Of a stretch of DNA of 64,000 bases, positions 27,463 through 36,109 are shown piece after piece; position 1 is the stretch's first letter, and each line of letters begins with the position of its first letter. The notes beneath the pieces were generated by a model. The model was given only the letters and a program-made list of their open reading frames with translations. It had not been told where the DNA came from and did not search any database. This stretch comes from Candidatus Melainabacteria bacterium (GTDB lineage Bacteria; Cyanobacteriota; Vampirovibrionia; 2-02-FULL-35-15): the NCBI GenBank assembly GCA_023250155.1, contig JAHFBG010000001.1, forward strand, positions 373,131 through 437,130, read 5' to 3'. Both the position numbers and the translations under genes were made by a program.

Positions 27463-27765
27463 AGATTTTATAATCCTCTTTCTAAATTTTCAGGTATTCC
27501 CATTCATAGACTAATGTATACAAAAAAGGTTCGTATCTCTTACAAAATATATATTTTAAATTGCCTCTAGTAAAGACCTTCTAGCTAAGAATTTACATTT
27601 AGTCTGATTCATTCAAGAAATTATAAGCATAAATTTTGTTAACTAATGGCAAAGAGATTCTTACTGAATTTAAACAATTTAAGACGATTTACAGTCAATG
27701 AATGATACAAAGCTATTGTACACTTTCCTTTAAAGTTACAGCGTAATATTTATAAGGAAAGCGTT
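27463..27765. other. Divergent intergenic region
   Basis: 303 bases between two divergent genes. It must hold promoters for both, but I see no consensus pair. AAGGAAAG sits before the ATG at 27766. No repeat or RNA gene seen. Confidence 0.4.
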
Positions 27766-29607
27766 ATGCGCACCAGTTCAGGTTTACTGCACTCGTATTT
27801 TTATAGCCACCTAGGTATAAAACTTCGGGAAAAAGTATTAAATAAGGCTTGGGGAGAAGATAAGGTAAATATTGATTTTAATGAGCTATATACCCATTCA
27901 ATTTATAAGAATCAGGGACCTCTAGAAAAGAATAGATTTTCAATTTTAAGAAAGATATATGAATTAGCTAAAGAATCACCTTCTAAAATTATATTTCCAG
28001 GGAACTATACTGAAAATACTGCTTCTGAAGTTTTTTCAAATATTAAAAAGGTAGCAAATGGGCTAAAACAATTGGGTATAAAGCCTGGTGATAGAGTGGC
28101 TCTGATGGCGCTTCCACATGAAAAAGAACTCTTTGAAAGTTTTTCCGCTATCCAAGCCCTAGGAGCAGTACCAGTAGCTATAAATTTTTTAAATCCACCT
28201 AATACAATTGCTTATATGTTTTCACGTTCAGGAGCTAAAACACTAATAGTAGGTAGAGACTCAAGGCTAAGAGCAGGTGCAAGCAAGCTTGCATTGGGTG
28301 GGCTTCTTGAAAATGTAATAACTATTGGTAGAACAGAATACCCACCCACACAACCCACTAAGCATTCATCAATACTAAACAAATTAACTGGTAATGCACT
28401 TACAGCATACAACCCAACATTTTTTACTTATAATTCAATATTAAATAATCCAGAACTTCAAGAAGAAGAGTTGTTGTTAAATCCAGACAAGAATACTCCA
28501 GCACTAGAACTATATACTTCAGGTACAGAAAAAAAACCTAAGAAGATGACCTATACTTATCAATTTATTGCCAACCAAACTGAATGTGTAGCAAAACGTT
28601 TTCCTGCTATGAAAAACGATGTAATGCTTTTACCAGCTCCTTTTTACCATTTAGCTGGTTTAATAGTTTTTATGGAAGCGTTAAATTTTAATATGCCCAT
28701 AGCATTGACAGAAGTTCCAAGAGCTAGTGAGCCACAAACTGTTCAAAAAGCATTGAATACAATGATTCAAAACAAAGTTACAATTTTTCCAGGTGTTCCA
28801 CGAATCATTGAACCTGTATTAGAAGAAGCTATAAAAAAAGGATTGGTACTAGAAAATGTTAGATTAATTCTTTCAGGTGGTTCACCATTGACACCAAAGT
28901 TAGTTCAATTAGTTGAGAAAATAAATGAGAAGAGGGTCTCTAAAGACATCGCTCCAATTCAGCTCATTAATTTTTATGCGTCTACAGAATGTGGACCAAT
29001 ATCATCTACAATAGAACAACCTACAACAAGTACACTTGATAGGTTAGGAATCCCATTTGAAGGTGTAGAAGTTAAGACTTCTAATGATGATGAGCTTTTA
29101 GTAAGGGTACAAGGATTTCCACAAGAACTTTCAGGTGATGTATTAACCCAGGATGGATTTTTTAAAACAGGGGATCAAATTGTAGTTGATAACAGGAGCT
29201 TGATTTATAAAGATAGACTTAGTGATCGTTTAAATGTAAATGGTGAAAAAATATCACCACTTATTATTCAGCGAGAGATTGAAGAAATAAAAGGTATAAA
29301 AGAAGTACATGTTTTTGGTGTAACAAAGCCTGAAACTGGCACTGATATTGTTTCTGCAATTGTTATTCCAAAAGATGGTTATGAACTTAAACCAAATGAA
29401 ATAAAAAAAGAATTAGAAAGACGATTCTCAAGTGCCCGTAAAGCATTTATTCCAACAGTAGTTTTTATAAAACCCGAAGGTATACCTATTTCATTAATTA
29501 GGGGACCTGGGAAAGTCCCAAGGAAATTACTTAAGCAGTTTTATGGAGAAGAGGTTATTAAAGAATATAGTAAATTGAAAGCTCAGCCAACGATTTTATC
29601 AGAATAA
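27766..29607 (+). CDS. AMP-forming acyl-CoA synthetase/ligase-like protein
   Basis: 613 residues, ANL superfamily: adenylates a carboxylic acid, probably a fatty acid. The P-loop motif A3 is YTSGTEKKPKKMTYT, where the common TTGxPKG is altered. A5 is INFYASTECGPISST, A7/A8 is DGFFKTGDQIV..YKDRLSDRLNVNGEKIS, and the A10 catalytic lysine is in RGPGKVPRKLLK. The altered P-loop could change ATP affinity. A 60-residue N-terminal extension precedes the ligase core. It lies 84 bases upstream of the graspetide precursor on the same strand, but a link between them is not shown. Confidence 0.85.
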   Translation: MRTSSGLLHSYFYSHLGIKLREKVLNKAWGEDKVNIDFNELYTHSIYKNQGPLEKNRFSILRKIYELAKESPSKIIFPGNYTENTASEVFSNIKKVANGLKQLGIKPGDRVALMALPHEKELFESFSAIQALGAVPVAINFLNPPNTIAYMFSRSGAKTLIVGRDSRLRAGASKLALGGLLENVITIGRTEYPPTQPTKHSSILNKLTGNALTAYNPTFFTYNSILNNPELQEEELLLNPDKNTPALELYTSGTEKKPKKMTYTYQFIANQTECVAKRFPAMKNDVMLLPAPFYHLAGLIVFMEALNFNMPIALTEVPRASEPQTVQKALNTMIQNKVTIFPGVPRIIEPVLEEAIKKGLVLENVRLILSGGSPLTPKLVQLVEKINEKRVSKDIAPIQLINFYASTECGPISSTIEQPTTSTLDRLGIPFEGVEVKTSNDDELLVRVQGFPQELSGDVLTQDGFFKTGDQIVVDNRSLIYKDRLSDRLNVNGEKISPLIIQREIEEIKGIKEVHVFGVTKPETGTDIVSAIVIPKDGYELKPNEIKKELERRFSSARKAFIPTVVFIKPEGIPISLIRGPGKVPRKLLKQFYGEEVIKEYSKLKAQPTILSE

Positions 29608-29691
29608 ACAATCTTTTAATGATAAGTTCTTAATTGCTTAACATGCCTTTAACTCTACTATGTTTTATTGTAGTAAAAGAGAGGTCAAACT

Positions 29692-30363
29692 ATGGCAGAT
29701 TTATTTATTAGAGATTTAGCAAACAGGGTAGACTCATCTTACTTATTACAGGATTCAACAAATGAATCCCAAGATGAAACAAATCTAGATGACAGACTTC
29801 TTGAATTAGTAGATAAACACAAAGATCTTCAGAAGTGCATAACACCAGATGGTCCTGGAAATGGAATTACAACAAGAGCTAAAGTAGGATCTGAGGGAGG
29901 CTCTTCTCCAAACCCTGGGAGTGGACCTATAACCCGAGCTCTACATGAAGGTGGAACAAGCCCGAACCCTATAACTCGAGCTTTGCATGAAGGAGGTTTT
30001 TCTCCAAACCCTGGTGGGGGAATGACAACTTTAGCTTTAGGTGAAGAAGGAATATCACCAAAACCCCCTGAATCTGATCCAGGGAATGGAATGACAACAC
30101 TAGCTTTAGGTGAAGAAGGAATATCACCAAAACCCCCTGAATATCCAAAGCCACCTGTATGTCCAATGCCACCTACTAATCCTGGAGGTGGACCTACAAC
30201 TCGAGCTATGAATGAAGGAGGCTCTTCTCCAAATCCTGGTGGAGGAATAACAACTTTAATGATGGGTGAAGAAGGAATATCACCAAAACCTCCTGAATCT
30301 GATCCTGTAAGTGGAACTTATATTCCAGTAACTGATTGTCCAATATACAAATCAGAAAGTTAG
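29692..30363 (+). CDS. Multicore graspetide (omega-ester peptide) precursor
   Basis: 223 residues. The leader (1-55) begins MADLFIRDLANRV; LFIRDL resembles the LFIEDL leader motif reported for plesiocin-type precursors and is the likely enzyme recognition site. The rest is seven core-like repeats in two flavours. Acidic cores are TTLALGEEG (112-120, 135-143) and TTLMMGEEG (187-195), each followed by ISPKPPE; these match the TTxxxxEE ester-forming signature exactly. EGG cores are TTRAKVGSEGG (60-70), ITRALHEGG (80-88, 94-102) and TTRAMNEGG (169-177), followed by SPNP. Gly/Pro linkers (GGG, GNG) separate them. Ribosome site AGAGG. An ATP-grasp ligase gene follows 85 bases after the stop. Confidence 0.82.
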   Translation: MADLFIRDLANRVDSSYLLQDSTNESQDETNLDDRLLELVDKHKDLQKCITPDGPGNGITTRAKVGSEGGSSPNPGSGPITRALHEGGTSPNPITRALHEGGFSPNPGGGMTTLALGEEGISPKPPESDPGNGMTTLALGEEGISPKPPEYPKPPVCPMPPTNPGGGPTTRAMNEGGSSPNPGGGITTLMMGEEGISPKPPESDPVSGTYIPVTDCPIYKSES

Positions 30364-30388
30364 TGGATTCATCCATCTGGTGAAGAAA

Positions 30389-30418
30389 ATGGGTGAAGAA
30401 GGTTTATCACCGAAATAA
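30389..30418 (+). pseudogene. Out-of-frame relic of an eighth graspetide core
   Basis: Just after the precursor's TAG stop, a different frame encodes MGEEGLSPK followed by TAA, closely similar to the core end MGEEGISPK at residues 191-199. It suggests the precursor once continued here and was shortened by a frameshift or partial deletion. Confidence 0.6.
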
Positions 30419-30436
30419 ATCTCAAGCTTTCTATAC

Positions 30437-30442
30437 TATAAT
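30437..30442 (+). promoter_or_regulatory. -10 box before the graspetide ligase gene
   Basis: TATAAT, 6 bases before ATG 30449 (9 before ATG 30452). It could give a separate, leaderless transcript of the ligase in addition to read-through from the precursor. Confidence 0.4.
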
Positions 30443-30448
30443 TTGCTA

Positions 30449-31381
30449 ATGATGAAAATTGGAATTATTGGTGGCTTAGGAGAAGAGCATACAATGCACA
30501 TGAAAACTGTGCTGGAAAACCTTGGATCAGAAGTAGTTATAATCGATACTCTTAATTTCCCTAAAAAAGTAAAATTTACTCTCTTAGATGGTGTCCCTAT
30601 CTATGAAGAACACTCCATAGAAGATATTCATTCATTTTATAATCGCACGATATTTTATACAGAGCCACCGTATGATTTGGAAGAAAAAAGGGTAAGAGGA
30701 GAACTTCCTAATCTGGATGGATGGTATAGCGAATATGCTGCAGAACGTGAAAGGCAATCTCTTCTAGGATCATGGATAAGAACTATAGTTTTTCAAAACA
30801 AAAAAATTGTAAATCCGGCTGAATGCTTCTACTTACACTACCTTAAACCATATCAGGTTAATCTCTTGAAAAAAGCGGGCATTCCTGTACCTAAAACATT
30901 AGTAACAAATGATTCAAATAAACTACTTGAGTTTAAGAAACAATTCAAAAACTTGATTTACAAACCCGTTGCAGGAGGTGCTTCTTGCAATCTTTTAAAA
31001 GAAGAGGACTTATCATCTGATCGTTTATCTCTGCTTTGCAATGCACCTGTTATTTTTCAAGAGTTTATTCAAGGTGCTGACATTCGTGTTTTTATTCTTG
31101 ATGGAAATATATTATGTGCTATTGAAGTAGAAACTGATCATGTGGATTTTCGTGGGCATGAAAAAGCTTTACGTACAATTAAAATACCCACATATGTTGA
31201 AGACATGTGTATTAAAGCTGCAGAGTGTTGCTCCATGATATTTACAGGAATTGATGTTAAAAGAACTAAAGACAATGATTATATAATGCTTGAGTGTAAT
31301 CCTTCACCAATGTTTATTGGTTTTCAAAATGCCACTGGCTACCCTATAGATCAAGAACTTGCTCATTTCCTAATGAAATAA
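30449..31381 (+). CDS. ATP-grasp ligase, probable graspetide macrocyclase
   Basis: 310 residues (tandem ATG ATG start, about MMKIGIIGGLGEE). Would activate Glu/Asp side chains of the precursor with ATP and join them to Thr/Ser hydroxyls as esters. ATP-grasp elements: YKPVAGGASCNLL (ATP lysine and Gly loop, about 175), VIFQEFIQGADIRVFIL (about 210), and the metal-binding end FTGIDVKRTKDNDYIMLECNPSPMFIGFQ (about 265-295), whose NPSPMF ending resembles graspetide ligases more than RimK. An N-terminal pre-domain of about 110 residues would bind the leader. Convergent with hflX. Confidence 0.85.
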   Translation: MMKIGIIGGLGEEHTMHMKTVLENLGSEVVIIDTLNFPKKVKFTLLDGVPIYEEHSIEDIHSFYNRTIFYTEPPYDLEEKRVRGELPNLDGWYSEYAAERERQSLLGSWIRTIVFQNKKIVNPAECFYLHYLKPYQVNLLKKAGIPVPKTLVTNDSNKLLEFKKQFKNLIYKPVAGGASCNLLKEEDLSSDRLSLLCNAPVIFQEFIQGADIRVFILDGNILCAIEVETDHVDFRGHEKALRTIKIPTYVEDMCIKAAECCSMIFTGIDVKRTKDNDYIMLECNPSPMFIGFQNATGYPIDQELAHFLMK

Positions 31382-32494
31382 TCATTCTGTACAAAATGAG
31401 GGATCTGCTAAACTATTTTCAATTATATCTATTAAATCAGTTAGTCCCTCTTTTGTTTCTGCAGAAACAAACATAGGAGAAAACCCATGAAAGTGATCAG
31501 TGATTCCTGCTTTATCAAGATTAACAGCTAAGTCAGCTTTATTGAAAACATAGATCTTAGGTTTATTTGAAACACCAAGTTCAGACAATATATCTTCTAC
31601 TACTAATATTTTCGACTCATACAAAGGATCGCTACTATCAATTACATGAAGCAAAAAATCAGCATCTATAATTTCACTTAATGTAGATTTAAATGCCTTA
31701 ATTAAATCTGGTGGTAAGTCTTGAATGAATCCAATAGTGTCAGATAACAAAACAATCTTTTCAGACTTAGGTAGATAAAGCTTTCCAACAGTAGTTTCCA
31801 AGGTAGCAAATAGTTTGTCTGCAACATATACACCTTTTTTTGTTAGTGCATTTAACAATGTACTTTTACCAGCATTTGTATAACCTACTAAAGATACAGT
31901 TTTTAAATCTTTTTTGCGTCTCTGACTTCTATGGTTTGCCTGAACAAGATCATAGTGTTCAAGTTTTTCTCTGATTTTTTGTTCTCTTCGCCTTAAATGG
32001 CGTTTCATAATCTGAAGGTTTGTTTCTCCAATACCACGAGTACCAATACCACCAGCTTGTCTTGTAAGTTCAAGACCCAAGCCATAAATCCTTGGTCCCA
32101 TGTGTCTTATAGCAGCAAGCTCAATTTGTAGTTTAGCTTCAACACTTTTTGCATGCTTATCAAATATTTTTAAGATAAGGTCAATTCTATCCCAAACAGT
32201 GATGTCTTGTGTTTTGCAGATTTCACCAAGATTATATACCTGAGATGGTTTGAGTAAATTGTTTATGATTAGTAACGTGGCTTTGTTTTGTTTATTTTCT
32301 TCTAAAAGTTCATGTAGTTTTCCTGAGCCAATATACGTTCTGTAGTCAGGCATGGTTTTTTTCTGCACTACTTTTACAACAGCAATACCACCATAGGTTT
32401 TAACCAGACTTTCAAGCTCATCCAAGCGCTGCAAGCTTTCTTCTTTTGAAACATCTTGTGGGATTACATCTACTAAAATTGCTTTTTGAGTCAT
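31382..32494 (-). CDS. hflX: GTPase HflX
   Basis: Ribosome-associated GTPase that splits stalled 70S ribosomes. 370 residues: HflX N-terminal domain with RTYIGSGKL, glycine-rich LELTRQAGGIGTRGIGE, then the G domain with G1 GYTNAGKST, G3 DTIGF, and G4 NKAD. A charged helix (MKRHLRRREQKIREKLE) links the two. Its ATG follows the stop of the OsmC-family gene with no gap (TAAATG), so the two form one operon. Confidence 0.94.
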   Translation of the reverse strand: MTQKAILVDVIPQDVSKEESLQRLDELESLVKTYGGIAVVKVVQKKTMPDYRTYIGSGKLHELLEENKQNKATLLIINNLLKPSQVYNLGEICKTQDITVWDRIDLILKIFDKHAKSVEAKLQIELAAIRHMGPRIYGLGLELTRQAGGIGTRGIGETNLQIMKRHLRRREQKIREKLEHYDLVQANHRSQRRKKDLKTVSLVGYTNAGKSTLLNALTKKGVYVADKLFATLETTVGKLYLPKSEKIVLLSDTIGFIQDLPPDLIKAFKSTLSEIIDADFLLHVIDSSDPLYESKILVVEDILSELGVSNKPKIYVFNKADLAVNLDKAGITDHFHGFSPMFVSAETKEGLTDLIDIIENSLADPSFCTE

Positions 32495-32914
32495 TTAAGA
32501 ATAAATAAATCTTATATCCTGTTCAATATCTTTGCTTAGAGACTGATGTACTGGACATGAATAAGCAAACTTTTCTAGTTTTTGTTTTTGCTCATCTGTA
32601 AGACCTTTTGGCATATAAATCTCAAGTACAATTTTTCCTATTCTTCTTGGGTTTTGATCCATGTATTTTTGAGCTTTAAATAATACACCATTTAGATTAA
32701 TACCATCACGCTTGGCTACAATACCCATAATAGTCATCATGCATGAACCAAGAGCAGCTACTATCATATCTGTAGGAGAGAACTTTTCACCTTTTCCTTG
32801 ATTATCTTTTGGGGCATCAGTCTCAATAACTGTACCTGATGGGCCATGTGTAAGCTTTACCCTTAAGTCACCCTCATATACTCCGCTAATCTCTACTGCT
32901 GTTTCTACTGACAT
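32495..32914 (-). CDS. OsmC-family redox protein
   Basis: 139 residues from ATG 32914 (MSVETAVEISGVYEG); a TTG at 32971 would add 19 residues but overlaps the TATAAT box and lacks a ribosome site. OsmC/Ohr family features: SPTDMIVAALGSCMMTIM with the first conserved Cys and AYSCPVHQSL with the second, the pair that reduces organic hydroperoxides in Ohr/OsmC. The sequence is closer to the YhfA-like subgroup, whose role is less clear. Operon with hflX. Confidence 0.85.
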   Translation of the reverse strand: MSVETAVEISGVYEGDLRVKLTHGPSGTVIETDAPKDNQGKGEKFSPTDMIVAALGSCMMTIMGIVAKRDGINLNGVLFKAQKYMDQNPRRIGKIVLEIYMPKGLTDEQKQKLEKFAYSCPVHQSLSKDIEQDIRFIYS

Positions 32915-32921
32915 GGGGTTT

Positions 32922-32927
32922 ATTATA
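32922..32927 (-). promoter_or_regulatory. -10 box of the osmC-hflX operon
   Basis: TATAAT on the minus strand, 7 bases before ATG 32914, giving a leaderless mRNA if used. Confidence 0.45.
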
Positions 32928-32964
32928 GCGTATTTTGGCTTGTTAAAAAGTTGAAGATAAACTA

Positions 32965-33086
32965 GATACAAAAAGCATAACGTAGTATTGCCATTCCGAA
33001 TGCTCCGATGGGAACCGTTAACGCTTAGTTAATGGTCAGAGGGGTTGATGGGAGGGCAATACGGAGTGAAAAATACTTTTTGTATC
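32965..33086. repeat. 122-bp inverted-repeat element
   Basis: Ends are perfect 11-bp inverted repeats (GATACAAAAAG at 32965 and CTTTTTGTATC to 33086). Inside are GTATTGCC (32985-32992) / GGCAATAC (33055-33062) and a central CCGTTAAC/GTTAATGG-like hairpin. It lies between the stop of the spermidine-synthase-like gene and osmC. It could be a small non-autonomous transposable element or a structured RNA; it does not match tRNA, SRP RNA or tmRNA. Confidence 0.5.
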
Positions 33087-33087
33087 C

Positions 33088-35295
33088 TCATTTATTTGAT
33101 AACCTAAAACTTATAACACTAAATATATTTGAAAAGTCATCACTCCAAACCTTAGCTTGTGTGGGTAACAATGGTTCCCACTTAGAGTTAAATGCTAATA
33201 GTTTTTTTATGTCTTCTTCTTTTCTTGAAATTACAACCCAGTGAGAAGGATATTTCCCAAGCTTATTTTCTGATTTTTTAATTGGAAAATCAATTTCTAA
33301 ATAACACACTAGCCCAAGACTGGATGCAATATTTGCAAGTACTGGTCTTAGATTAAGAAACCTATTTGAAATATGAAAAGCTAAAATTCCATTACTGGTT
33401 AGTTTAGATAAATACAATTGAACTGCTTCTTTTGTAAGCAAATGAACAGGGATGCTATCAGAACTGAAAGCATCTAAAATAATTAGATTATATTCGCCAT
33501 CATTTGCTTTTTTGATTAAGAGTCTTCCATCACCAAGACGAATATTTGCTTTTCCTTTGCTCTCACTTAGAAAAGTAAAATATTTAGGATCACTTGCTAT
33601 TTTTTCTACCACAGGATCTATTTCATAGAAAGTCCACTCTTGTTTAGGTTTTATATATGAAGCTGTAGAACCAGCCCCTAAACCAATTGCTGCTACTTTC
33701 CAGCTTTCATTTTCATTATCATAAGCACTAATAATTTGTCCAATGGGACCAGTACGATAATAATATGTAAGTGGTTCTTGTCTTTGATCTTTATTTAAGC
33801 TTTGCAATCCATGAGTAGTTGAGCCATGAATAAGCTGGATAAATTTTTTATCAGGAGTAACTACCACCTGATGTACCCCAAAAAAACTACGCTCTTTATA
33901 AAGGATTTGCCCTTGATTGCCTTTATAGACGACACTTCCAAGGAGTATAGCTAAAATACCAAGAGTGAATCTTAAGGAACGTTCTTTAAAGCTATAACAT
34001 AAAAATATAGCAGGAACAAATACTAGGCATAAACTCATCATTCCTACCATTATTTTAAAGTGCCTTAAACTCAAGGTAAAAATAATTATAAATAACCATA
34101 ATGCAAGTGGAAATAAAATATCTAAGATTTTTTCTTTTCTTTCTTTTATCTTGTCAGATATTTGAACTAAAGATGGACAAAGCAAGCACCCAAGCAATAT
34201 TGCGAGTGGATATTCAATAACAGAATTAAATATTCTAGGTGCAATTAATGCATTAAATATTCCTCCGAGAACTCCGCCTACAGATAGCCAAAGATAAAAC
34301 TCCGTTAAGTGTTTTACTTGTGGTCGATTCTTTGCTAACTCTCCATGACAAACCATTGCAATAAGAAAGAACACTACTAAGTGGTAAACATTAATAAGCA
34401 ACATTGCCTTTGAAACTTCAAAAATTATAATGAGAATTAAAGGAAGCATTATTGTAGGTAGAAAGCGAACTACCATTTCATGATTTAAGATTGGTTTTTT
34501 AGAAAAAACTATTATAAAAGTTAAAAGATATAAGAGCAATGGAACGATCCAAAGAAGAGGTATTGGTGGGACTTCTGTAGTTAGATAAGTAGTCACCCCT
34601 AAAAGTAAGCTTGAAGGTACAAACGACAGAACTAACCATTTTAGTTTTATTTTGAGATTAGGTTTAATATCAACTTCATTAGAAGTATCACTAGAAGCTG
34701 GTTTATAAAAAAAGAAAAGAACCAGTAAACACAAAAACACAAGAACAATTAATATAAAATAACCAATACCCCAAATAGCACATTGATCTTTCAATCTTAA
34801 ATTCGGTTCAATTAATAAAGGATAGCTAAGTAGCCCGATCATGCTTCCTGAATTGCTTGCTGCATATAAAAAATAAGGATCGTTTGAGCTTGAGTGTGAA
34901 ATGTTAGAAAACCATTTTTGCATTAATGGTGCTGTCGTAGAGATTACAAATAATGGTAGTCCAATAGAAACAGAAAGTAGCATTAAAAGCCAAGTAGCAG
35001 GATTAGCATTAACAGTGGGTTCCCAACCAAAAGGAATGGAAATCGGGATAACAAGCAAAGGCAATAAAAGAACACCTATATGAAGCATTGCCTGAGTACG
35101 AACTTTCATGAAAGTGGTTGTTAGATGAGCATAGAGATAACCTAAAAGCAGCATAGCCTGATAAAACAACATACAAGTATTCCATACAGCCGGAGTGCTT
35201 CCTAACATGGGTAAGATCATTTTTGCAAACATGGGTTCTATCCAAAACAATAAAACAGCACTGACAAATAATGTAAGCAAATATATAATTAACAA
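33088..35295 (-). CDS. Membrane-fused spermidine-synthase-like protein
   Basis: 735 residues. The first 450 or so form many membrane helices (about 10-12), like the integral membrane domain of 'spermidine synthase-like' fused proteins. The C-terminal 260 residues are a Rossmann aminopropyltransferase/SAM-type domain: YYYRTGPIGQIISAY, GLGAGSTASY (nucleotide loop), FYEIDPVVEKIA, NIRLGDGRLLI, and LIILDAFSSDSIPVHLLT. Family members are often annotated speE, but polyamine synthesis is not proven. TTG start at 35295 is supported by GGAGG 8 bases upstream. Confidence 0.82.
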   Translation of the reverse strand: MLIIYLLTLFVSAVLLFWIEPMFAKMILPMLGSTPAVWNTCMLFYQAMLLLGYLYAHLTTTFMKVRTQAMLHIGVLLLPLLVIPISIPFGWEPTVNANPATWLLMLLSVSIGLPLFVISTTAPLMQKWFSNISHSSSNDPYFLYAASNSGSMIGLLSYPLLIEPNLRLKDQCAIWGIGYFILIVLVFLCLLVLFFFYKPASSDTSNEVDIKPNLKIKLKWLVLSFVPSSLLLGVTTYLTTEVPPIPLLWIVPLLLYLLTFIIVFSKKPILNHEMVVRFLPTIMLPLILIIIFEVSKAMLLINVYHLVVFFLIAMVCHGELAKNRPQVKHLTEFYLWLSVGGVLGGIFNALIAPRIFNSVIEYPLAILLGCLLCPSLVQISDKIKERKEKILDILFPLALWLFIIIFTLSLRHFKIMVGMMSLCLVFVPAIFLCYSFKERSLRFTLGILAILLGSVVYKGNQGQILYKERSFFGVHQVVVTPDKKFIQLIHGSTTHGLQSLNKDQRQEPLTYYYRTGPIGQIISAYDNENESWKVAAIGLGAGSTASYIKPKQEWTFYEIDPVVEKIASDPKYFTFLSESKGKANIRLGDGRLLIKKANDGEYNLIILDAFSSDSIPVHLLTKEAVQLYLSKLTSNGILAFHISNRFLNLRPVLANIASSLGLVCYLEIDFPIKKSENKLGKYPSHWVVISRKEEDIKKLLAFNSKWEPLLPTQAKVWSDDFSNIFSVISFRLSNK

Positions 35296-35357
35296 AATTA
35301 TTCCTCCAAGTAGTGATTTAATCTAAATTAACATACATAATTAAGTTCTCAATACTG

Positions 35358-35363
35358 TATACT
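35358..35363 (+). promoter_or_regulatory. -10 box before the MEDS-domain gene
   Basis: TATACT (overlapping TATAAC) only 6 bases before the ATG at 35370; no ribosome site. Confidence 0.4.
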
Positions 35364-35369
35364 ATAACT

Positions 35370-35942
35370 ATGACAAAAGTTTTGCATAAGCCTATACAAG
35401 AAGTCCAACTCCATGATCACACATGCTTGTTTTTCAATACACAGATTGAGTTTTTTCATTGTGCAGTTCCATTTATAAATGAAGGTTTAAAAAAAAATGA
35501 AAAGTGTCTTATTGTTATTGATAATATAAAACATGATGAAGTTATTCAAAATCTAAAGTATTTGTTTAGGGAAATTAATAATCCTTTTGAAGAAGTTGCC
35601 AAAACTAAAAGCATAATAATTGAAGAGTTTAAAAATATTTATTTACAAGAAGGTTTATTTAACATAGAAAAAACTTTGAAAACCTATATAGATTTAATTC
35701 ATAATGCCAAAATAGAAGGCTATAAAGGACTTAGGGTGTTTGCAGAACTTTCAGATTCTTTAAAGAATTTAATAGAACCTAATGAGTTTTTAGAGTGGGA
35801 AAAGCTTGCTGATCAATATTTTGAAAGTAATGATTTTATTGCAGTATGTGCTTATAATAAAAAATGTTTTTCTAGTAGCTATATCTCAAAAGCTTTAAAA
35901 ATCCACCCCATTGAAATAAATTCAATTAAAACAAGATTTTAA
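35370..35942 (+). CDS. MEDS-domain (DcmR-like) sensory protein
   Basis: 190 residues, a single MEDS domain (methanogen/methylotroph DcmR sensory domain). It shows HDHTCLFFNTQIEFFHCAVPFINEGLKKNEKCLIVID, the characteristic opening, and the closing ADQYFESNDFIAVCAYNKK. MEDS domains usually sit with a histidine kinase or DNA-binding domain; here it stands alone, so it would act by protein contact. The RecA/KaiC-like fold lacks a clear Walker A. Confidence 0.78.
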   Translation: MTKVLHKPIQEVQLHDHTCLFFNTQIEFFHCAVPFINEGLKKNEKCLIVIDNIKHDEVIQNLKYLFREINNPFEEVAKTKSIIIEEFKNIYLQEGLFNIEKTLKTYIDLIHNAKIEGYKGLRVFAELSDSLKNLIEPNEFLEWEKLADQYFESNDFIAVCAYNKKCFSSSYISKALKIHPIEINSIKTRF

Positions 35943-36020
35943 AGTATTAATGAGTTATCATATTATTTGAGCTTAATCTGATTTCTGATTTGTATAAAAA
36001 ATACTCTGCTTTCATAACAT

Positions 36021-36109
36021 AAGGATTTATCTGGTTTATCCAGTAAATCCGATCAAATGAAAGAGTGTGATCAATGAAAGCTTCAGCTTGTCTGAAGCAT
36101 ATAAAAATG
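36021..36109. repeat. Dispersed repeat, copy A (upstream of tRNA-Cys)
   Basis: Begins AAGGATTTATCTGG with a hairpin (GGATTTATCTGG/CCAGTAAATCC), continues GATCAA, then GCTTCAG-CTTGT-CTGAAGC hairpin, and ends ATATAAAAAT. The same order of motifs occurs at 48693-48827 before pilC. TATAAA at 36100-36105 is 6 bases before the tRNA and could be its -10 box. Confidence 0.65.

Noticed and set aside
29692..30363. Precursor read simply as low-complexity Gly/Pro protein
   Set aside because: The repeats keep fixed TT...EE/EGG positions and a leader motif next to an ATP-grasp gene, which low complexity alone does not explain.
32965..33086. SRP RNA, 6S RNA or riboswitch
   Set aside because: Conserved SRP core (GGTCAGG...GGAAGG) is absent, the length is too short for 6S RNA, and no known riboswitch core was found.
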